Shown one piece after another: positions 54,887-60,112 of a DNA stretch of 64,000 nucleotides. Made by a program: the position numbers and the translations under genes. How positions within the stretch are numbered: position 1 is the stretch's first letter; each line of letters begins with the position of its first letter. The notes under the pieces are model-generated. The model was not told where the DNA came from. It did no database searches and saw nothing but the letters and a program-made list of their open reading frames with translations. Where the stretch lies: contig NZ_VMBG01000001.1 of the NCBI RefSeq assembly GCF_007559335.1, forward strand, positions 1,426,001 through 1,490,000. The letters run 5' to 3'. This DNA comes from Rariglobus hedericola. GTDB taxonomy: Bacteria > Verrucomicrobiota > Verrucomicrobiia > Opitutales > Opitutaceae.

Positions 54887-55330
54887 ATGGAAGCGCTAAA
54901 TTCATTAACCGATAAAATCATTGGGGCAGCCATTGAGGTTCACCGCCACAAAGGCCCCGGATTGCTGGAATCGACCTATGAAAGTTGCCTCGCCCAAGAA
55001 CTCACGCTGCGGAATCTTCGTTTTGAACGACAAGTGGCAGTTCCCTTGCTATATAAGGGACTAACCCTAGATGTGGCTTTCCGTGCAGATATGATCATAG
55101 AAAATAAAATCCTGATCGAATTAAAGGCGCTGGAAGCCATTTTACCCGTGCACAAAGCCCAAGTCCTCTCCTACCTCCGCGAAACCGGGCTTAGCTTGGG
55201 GCTGTTGATCAATTTTCATGTCCCCAAACTGGTGGATGGAGTTCATCGTTTCATCAATGATCGTGCCCTCTCTGTGAACTCTGCGCCCTCTGTGTTAAAT
55301 AATCCCGCCGAGTCCATTACAGCGACATGA
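54887..55330 (+). CDS. GxxExxY protein (nuclease-fold-like family), bracketed by inverted repeats
   Basis: 147 aa. The family signature is clear: IIGAAIEVHRHKGPGLLEST, then Y-x-x-C-L, ERQVAVPLLYKGLTLDVAF, ADMIIENKILIELKALEAIL, and LGLLINFHVPKLVDGVHRFI. The D...ExK pattern (RADMIIENK, IELKA) resembles PD-(D/E)XK nucleases; biochemical function is not established. Base composition is lower in GC than its neighbours, suggesting transfer. The C-terminus (ALSVNSAPSVLNNPAES) is encoded by the right repeat arm. Its stop overlaps the GspB-like start (ATGA). Confidence 0.85.
   Translation: MEALNSLTDKIIGAAIEVHRHKGPGLLESTYESCLAQELTLRNLRFERQVAVPLLYKGLTLDVAFRADMIIENKILIELKALEAILPVHKAQVLSYLRETGLSLGLLINFHVPKLVDGVHRFINDRALSVNSAPSVLNNPAESITAT
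55267..55300. repeat. Inverted CAGAG arm inside the 3' end of the GxxExxY gene
   Basis: CCTCTCTGTGAACTCTGCG then CCCTCTGTGTTAAA is the inverted counterpart of the arm at 54850-54884. It is read in frame as SVNSAPSVL. Confidence 0.85.
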
Positions 55331-56007
55331 GTTTAATCAACGAAGCCCTCAAAAAAGCCCAACGCCAGCGGACCGAGGATCCGGTGGTCGTGGTTCAGCC
55401 TGCTCCCGGCACCGCCAGCGCTCCGGTCGTTCGCATCGCCAAGCGCAAGGACCCGATGGCGGCCCGCACCTTGGTGCTGTTGGTCGGCGGCAGCGTGGCC
55501 CTTCTGCTCATGTGCGGCGTGGTCACCTTTATGTATTTGGGTTCCGAAACCCCGCCGCCGGCGGCACCCGCTCCGGTCGCGCCAGTGGCGGCCGTGCCTA
55601 CGCCTCCCCCGATCGCCCCCCTGCCTGCTCCGCCTGCGGTCGCGCCGGCCATAAAACCCGCCGATCCGGTGGTTACGGTTACGCTGCCCGCCGTGACTCC
55701 CGTGGCCACGGTCACACCGCCGCCGGTCGCGATCGCACCCACCCCCGCCCCCGTGGTTCCGGTTACCCCGCCAAGGCCGATCGCCCTCGTTCCGACCGCC
55801 AACCCCAAGGTGTATCAATTTCTGGAGACGCTCCGCATCTCGGGTATCCGCGTATCTGATACCGATCCCAAGGTCATCATGAACGACCGCGTTTTCCGCC
55901 TGAACGACCTGGTGGATCGCCCCACCCAGTTACGTCTCATCCGCGTGGACACCGCCAGCCTCACCTTCGCCGACGCCACGGGCTACGAATATCAAAAGAA
56001 CTTCTGA
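55327..56007 (+). CDS. GspB-like membrane protein with Pro-rich linker
   Basis: 226 aa starting MSLINEALKKAQRQRTEDP, the cytoplasmic opening typical of GspB and exosortase-cluster proteins. One transmembrane helix (about 44-63), a long Pro/Ala/Val linker (75-155), then a small periplasmic domain (NPKVYQFLETLRISGIRVS to the end) like the GspB/GspC C-terminal domain. It is the probable partner of the ATPase at 54014. It starts within the GxxExxY stop codon. Confidence 0.75.
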   Translation: MSLINEALKKAQRQRTEDPVVVVQPAPGTASAPVVRIAKRKDPMAARTLVLLVGGSVALLLMCGVVTFMYLGSETPPPAAPAPVAPVAAVPTPPPIAPLPAPPAVAPAIKPADPVVTVTLPAVTPVATVTPPPVAIAPTPAPVVPVTPPRPIALVPTANPKVYQFLETLRISGIRVSDTDPKVIMNDRVFRLNDLVDRPTQLRLIRVDTASLTFADATGYEYQKNF

Positions 56008-56022
56008 CGTTTTCGGATCGAT

Positions 56023-56204
56023 GTAGGGCCTCACCTCGCGTGAGGCCGCTCACTCTTTGCGTCCAGCATACCCAACCACGGCCTGACACAAGGTCAGGCC
56101 CTACACGAGCCGTCGCGTCCGATCCCGCAGGGCCTCACCTCGCGTGAGGTCGCTCCCTCTTTGCACATGTGAGCCTATCGGCTCGACACGAGGTCGAGCC
56201 CTAC
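56023..56204. repeat. Two inverted pairs of REP-like TAGGGCCTSACC palindromes
   Basis: Copies at 56023-56048 (+), 56079-56104 (-), 56129-56152 (+) and 56179-56204 (-). Each is itself a palindrome (GGCCTCACCTCGCGTGAGGC type) headed by TAG. The two +/- pairs have similar start-to-start spacing (56 and 50 bp), as in REPIN doublets. Further single copies are at 53681 and 63776. No REP-associated transposase gene is in the window. Confidence 0.88.
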
Positions 56205-56259
56205 AATGCGACAACATTAACGTTACAGCCCTATCAGCGATGGCCTGGATTCTTTCCCC

Positions 56260-56550
56260 GCCACACCCGAGGTTCTAGTTGCCAGTTTCCAGCGCCTAGT
56301 CTGCGCTCCGTGTCCTCCGCGACCTCTGCGTTAAAAAATCAGTTCCCCGTCTCTCGCCTCCGTCCATCTTCCGTTCGTCAGTTGCCTCTTAAACTTAATC
56401 TTAAGTCTTCGACTGCGTCAAAGCCGCCCCCGTCCGCGCTCCGCCCCTTAAACTTAATCTTAAGTCTTCCCCTGCGTCGAAGACGCCGCCCGCCCGCCGG
56501 ACCCTTCATCTTAATCTTTCACCTTAACCTCGGGCGCTTTGCGCCCGCAC
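56260..56550. repeat. CTAG, CAGAG and CTTMAN repeat block upstream of the O-antigen ligase gene
   Basis: A CTAG-type tract (56274-56300), an inverted CAGAG arm (56303-56336), and three CTTMAN tracts (near 56388, 56449 and 56507). Hairpins TGCGTCGAAGACGC and GGGCGCTTTGCGCCC follow the last two; the first is followed by a decayed version. No gene is seen; the last hairpin overlaps the possible TTG start at 56539. Confidence 0.82.
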
Positions 56551-56553
56551 CCC

Positions 56554-58083
56554 GTGCCTCCCTCTCGCCCTCCCCGCACCGCTTCCCCTTCTGCTGATTC
56601 GTCGCTGCAAGCCTTCCGGGGCGACCTGCGCGCCGCCACGGGGCTGCATCCACTGGAGACCACCGTGGTCGTCATTACCGGAGTCCTGCTCTGCTTCATG
56701 CCGTGGGCATTCGGAACCATGGCCGTATGGAGCCAGCTGATCTCCTTGGGTCTGGCCCTGTCGGTCTTCGTCGTGGCGCTGATCAACCGCCACTATCGAG
56801 GACACCTCGCACCCGAGGGGGATTTCAAACTCATCATGTGGCCCAAGCTGGTGCGCTTCCCCCTCTTCTGGCTGGGCCTCGTGTTTCTCGGTTACATCCT
56901 CACTCAGGCGCTCAACCCCGCGTGGACGTATATGACTGAGGACCGCGTCTGGTGGCTCGACCCGACGGAGCACATCTCCTGGTTACCTGCCGGCATGAAG
57001 ACGCCTTTCGCCGACATGAATCCGTGGCGCGTGCTCCTCATCTACAGTGCCGCCTGGCTGCTGGGTAGCGCGTTATGGGTCGGCATCACCCGCCGTGCCG
57101 CCGTGCAACTCTTATTCACCGTGATTGTGTCGAATGGAGCCGTCTTCGCGATCATTGGTATTCTTCAAAATGTCACCGGTGCAAAATACGTTCTGTGGAG
57201 CTTAAAGGGCGTAAACAACACAGGGAATTTCTTCGCCACGATCATCTACAAAAATCACGCCGGCGCCTATCTGAATCTGGTGCTGATGCTCTGCACGGGG
57301 CTGCTTTACTGGCATTTCTCACGGGCGGAACGTCGAATGGAGCGCACCAGCCCTGCGCCGGTTTTTGGATTCTTCGGGGTGCTACTGGGAATCGGCGTGC
57401 TGCTCACCGGTTCACGCGCCGCCACCTTACTCCTCATGGCATTTACGCTGATCGCGTTCATCGGTTTCATCGTCCGTTGCACGCTCTATCGGAGCGAAGG
57501 TCGCAGCCCGTGGGTCATCACCGTGCTTTGCGCCGTTTTTGCACTTTTTATTGGATTAGGCGCCTATTTCCTCAACACCGGCCAAGCCTTTGATCGTATT
57601 GGACAACTCCTCGAATCCGGAAAGTCCGATTCTTCGGTCTCAAGCCGCCTGTTGGCCCGACAAGCCACTTGGGAGATGGCGCAAGACAACATCGTGACCG
57701 GCTGGGGTGCCGGCAGTTTCCGTCACTACTTCCCCGTTTATCAGCGTAATTACCAAGAAATCTATACTTACCCCGGACGTCCTGATCTGAAATTCCGCTG
57801 GGAATACGCTCACAACGACTATGTGCAGCTACTCGCCGAGTTGGGTTTGATTGGCGCAGGTATCCTCCTCGCGATGCTCGTCTGCGGAGCCGTTCACCTG
57901 ATTCGTAAGCGGGTTTATCTGAAACCACACCTCATGTTCATCGTGCTGGCCCTCGTGATTACCGCCGCGCACGCGTGGGTGGATTTCCCCTTCCAGAACC
58001 CCGCGATTCTTATGCTCTGGTGTGCTTCGGCCGCTTTAGTCGGCCGCTGGGCCGAGCTTGAAGCGAGGAGTGCGCGGCGCTGA
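56554..58083 (+). CDS. O-antigen ligase/polymerase-type membrane protein (Wzy/WaaL)
   Basis: About 509 aa from the GTG at 56554; a TTG at 56539 lies in a repeat hairpin. About 11-12 transmembrane helices, a large periplasmic loop (about 100-165), and ligase-family signatures KNHAGAYLNLVLM, WGAGSFRHYFPVYQR and AHNDYVQLLAELGLIGAGIL. It probably polymerises or ligates polysaccharide at the outer face of the inner membrane. Its stop codon lies in the loop of a long hairpin (58056-58104), so the last residues (LEARSARR) are repeat-encoded. Confidence 0.87.
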   Translation: MPPSRPPRTASPSADSSLQAFRGDLRAATGLHPLETTVVVITGVLLCFMPWAFGTMAVWSQLISLGLALSVFVVALINRHYRGHLAPEGDFKLIMWPKLVRFPLFWLGLVFLGYILTQALNPAWTYMTEDRVWWLDPTEHISWLPAGMKTPFADMNPWRVLLIYSAAWLLGSALWVGITRRAAVQLLFTVIVSNGAVFAIIGILQNVTGAKYVLWSLKGVNNTGNFFATIIYKNHAGAYLNLVLMLCTGLLYWHFSRAERRMERTSPAPVFGFFGVLLGIGVLLTGSRAATLLLMAFTLIAFIGFIVRCTLYRSEGRSPWVITVLCAVFALFIGLGAYFLNTGQAFDRIGQLLESGKSDSSVSSRLLARQATWEMAQDNIVTGWGAGSFRHYFPVYQRNYQEIYTYPGRPDLKFRWEYAHNDYVQLLAELGLIGAGILLAMLVCGAVHLIRKRVYLKPHLMFIVLALVITAAHAWVDFPFQNPAILMLWCASAALVGRWAELEARSARR

Positions 58084-58104
58084 TGCGCGCTCCTCGCTTC
58101 AAGC
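58056..58104. repeat. Long hairpin spanning the O-antigen ligase stop codon
   Basis: Stem GCTTGAAGCGAGGAG with its exact complement, extended by GCGCG/CGCGC past one bulged T, with the TGA stop in the loop. It is followed by a CTTMAN tract in inverse orientation (58118-58132). It could also act as a terminator, but has no T run. Confidence 0.85.
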
Positions 58105-58203
58105 AGATTAATGGGAAAGATTAAGTTTAAGGTATCTGAGAAAGATCTGGGCTAGCGTGAGGAAGAAAGGGTGCTTGCTCGGCCTCGTATTTGATCACGG
58201 CAC

Positions 58204-58551
58204 TCATTTCAAACTGTGGTAAAGGCCGTGCAACATACGGGAGATTTCTTGGAGTTCGGTAATCAAGCGATCACCGGTTGTTAGCGTCATATATCCCAAC
58301 GCTCTTGCCCGAAGCACTTGGGACCGAGTTTCCCCGGCCGATCCCTTCGCATAGCCCACAAACTGCCGATATTCGGCGGGGCCCGGTCTTTCTGATCCTT
58401 CAGCGACATTATCCGAGATACTGTTGGCCGATCGTGTAATCTGATCCTTGAAACCCCAATCGCGACAATCAGCCAGAAGCTGGTAAATCTCGATGCTCAG
58501 TGCATGACTGCGCTGCCAAACAACCAGCTTCTCAAACGTCTCATTCGTCAT
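58204..58551 (-). CDS. Four-helix-bundle protein (23S rRNA intervening-sequence family)
   Basis: 115 aa starting MTNETFEKLVVWQRSHALSI. The family pattern is clear: LVVWQRSHALSIEIYQLL, ITRSANSISDNVAEGSERPG, YRQFVGYAKGSAGETRSQVL and a C-terminal helix ISRMLHGLYHSLK. These proteins were first known from intervening sequences in 23S rRNA and are relatives of the diversity-element protein Avd; function is unknown. The gene is lower in GC than its neighbours, antisense to the polysaccharide genes, and bracketed by CTTMAN tracts in opposite orientations at 58118-58132 and 58588-58615. Confidence 0.85.
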   Translation of the reverse strand: MTNETFEKLVVWQRSHALSIEIYQLLADCRDWGFKDQITRSANSISDNVAEGSERPGPAEYRQFVGYAKGSAGETRSQVLRARALGYMTLTTGDRLITELQEISRMLHGLYHSLK

Positions 58552-58621
58552 AACATTGGATAAAGCATTGGTGATGCCGGCCTGCTGCCTTCACCTTAAC
58601 CTTTTACCTTAAACTCTATTC

Positions 58622-59593
58622 ATGTCCGTCTCTCCCACACGCCGCGTATTAGGCGTCGATTTTTTCATCGGCTCTCTTGACGACGCCGTTGATCACGCCG
58701 TCGGCGTGAGTTTAAGGGAGAAGTTTAAGGTGAAGAATGAATCCGAATCCGACGGCTTGAGCCTTCAGCTTAATCTTAAATCTTCATCTGGCGCGCGGAA
58801 CGCGCGCCTCGTCGTCGCTCCTTCCGCCCCCGGCCTGGCTGTCGACTTGGTGAAGTCGGAATCCTATCGGGAGGCTCTTACGACCGCTGATCTCGTGCTC
58901 ACCGATTCCGGTTTTATGGTGCTGCTCTGGCGCGCCTTCACCGGCGAAAAATTACCGCGCCACTCCGGGCTCAAATTCATTCGTGCTGTGCTCGACCGCC
59001 CCGAGCTCAAACAACCCGGCGCCGTATTTTGGGTCATGCCCTCCGCCGAAGAAGATGCGCGCAACCGTGCCTGGCTCGTCGCGCAAGGATTTCCGGTGAC
59101 GTCCGACGATGTGTATTTGGCTCCCCACTACGCGGCGGGCCCGATTCACGATCCCGAGTTGGTCCGCCGGATTGAGGCCCGCAGTCCGCGTATCGTGATG
59201 CTGGCAATCGGCGGCGGCGTTCAGGAGCGTGTCGGGCTCATGCTGAGGACGGAGCTGCGCTACAGCGCAGCTGCCGCAGTTGAAGGGGAAAGCTTAAGTG
59301 GAAGCTCCGAATTTGCACCGGATACCTCCGCCTTAAACTTCAACTTGGCCCTTAATCGGACCTCTCCTGCCCTTCGGCGGGAAGGTCCGTCGATTCTCTG
59401 CTTGGGTGCAGCCATCGCGTTTCTCACCGGTGGGCAGGCCAACATCCCCCCTTGGGCGGATAAACTCATCTTGGGATGGCTCTTCAGGCTGCTATCCAAC
59501 CCACGCAAATTTTGGCGCCGCTACTGGGATGCCCTCTCCTTGGCCCGGCTGCTGTGGCGAAACCGAGATCGCCTGCCGCCGATGGGCACGTGA
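58622..59593 (+). CDS. WecG/TagA-family glycosyltransferase with two in-frame repeat inserts
   Basis: 323 aa. Family segments are RRVLGVDFFIGSLDDAVDHA, LVLTDSGFMVLLWRAFTGEK, VFWVMPSAEEDARNRAWLVA, IVMLAIGGGVQERVGLML, then LCLGAAIAFLTGGQANIPPW. Such enzymes add N-acetylmannosaminuronate or a related sugar to a lipid-linked saccharide. Two stretches are foreign to the family. Residues about 30-63 (SLREKFKVK ... LQLNLKSSSGARNAR) come from a CTTMAN foldback at 58710-58808. Residues about 210-256 come from two hairpins and CTTMAN tracts at 59253-59389. Both keep the frame open. Activity may still be retained. Confidence 0.85.
   Translation: MSVSPTRRVLGVDFFIGSLDDAVDHAVGVSLREKFKVKNESESDGLSLQLNLKSSSGARNARLVVAPSAPGLAVDLVKSESYREALTTADLVLTDSGFMVLLWRAFTGEKLPRHSGLKFIRAVLDRPELKQPGAVFWVMPSAEEDARNRAWLVAQGFPVTSDDVYLAPHYAAGPIHDPELVRRIEARSPRIVMLAIGGGVQERVGLMLRTELRYSAAAAVEGESLSGSSEFAPDTSALNFNLALNRTSPALRREGPSILCLGAAIAFLTGGQANIPPWADKLILGWLFRLLSNPRKFWRRYWDALSLARLLWRNRDRLPPMGT
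58710..58808. repeat. CTTMAN foldback with GC hairpin inside the wecG-like gene, insert 1
   Basis: Left arm GTTTAAGGGAGAAGTTTAAG (58710-58729), right arm with CTTCAGCTTAATCTTAAATC (58763-58789), then hairpin GGCGCGCG-GAA-CGCGCGCC. In frame it encodes SLREKFKVK ... LQLNLKSSS-GARNAR. Confidence 0.88.
59253..59389. repeat. Second repeat insert inside the wecG-like gene
   Basis: Hairpin AGCTGCGCT-AC-AGCGCAGCT (59253-59272), an inverse CTTMAN-type tract (59280-59305), a forward tract CCTTAAACTTCAACTTGG (from 59331), and hairpin CGGACCT...AGGTCCG (59357-59389). In frame throughout. Confidence 0.8.
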
Positions 59594-59603
59594 ATGTGGA
59601 GGT

Positions 59604-60112
59604 TAAGTAGAAAGATTAAGATGAAGGGGGCAATCGCTGTTAGTGGCTAGGAACCTCCGTCCATTAAACTTAATCTTCAGTCTTCCACTGCTCAGCAGAG
59701 CCCAGAGGTCACAGAGCACACAGAGATCGGACACGACGGATTACAGAGAACGGAATACCGACGAGCCCTCTCTCACTTTCCGGTTTCAGAACACCTCCGC
59801 TCCATCAGACCTCGTCTTGCTCCCTCGCCCGCCCAAAGGGCACCCGCGCTCACTCACCCACTCCGCTCACGCTCCGGGGCCACACGCTTCGCATGTGACC
59901 ATCTTCGCCTCTCGGCTTCGGCCGCCCTCCGACACCTCCGCGACCTCTGCGCTCTCTGCGTTTAAAATTCTGATTTTTAAGACACAAAGGTTAACCCAGA
60001 GGTCACGGAGATCTCAGAGATAGAATTCCAACGTCAGACCTCAAACCTTCGCCTGTCGGCTCCGTCGTCTGTCTTCCGTAATCTGTCCTCTGTCATCCTC
60101 CCCTTAAACTCA
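59604..60112. repeat. Repeat-only intergenic block between convergent wecG-like and glycosidase genes
   Basis: CTTMAN pair (59604-59629 inverse, 59662-59684 forward) around a CTAG-type tract; CAGAG arms at 59700-59730 (+), 59933-59966 (-) and 59991-60022 (+); a CTGTCTTCCGTAATCTGTCC pyrimidine tract (60060-60100); and a final short CTTAAACTC. I find no credible gene in these 516 bp. Confidence 0.82.

Noticed and set aside
58204-58551. Diversity-generating retroelement, suggested by the Avd-related four-helix protein
   Set aside because: No reverse transcriptase and no template/variable repeat pair with adenine-directed differences in the window.
58204-58551. rRNA intervening sequence
   Set aside because: The protein family fits, but there is no 23S rRNA sequence around it.
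59643-60023. A 126-codon open frame in the repeat block after the wecG-like gene
   Set aside because: It translates several repeat families and has no independent protein character. The same applies to frames at 56169-56597 and 63654-63866.
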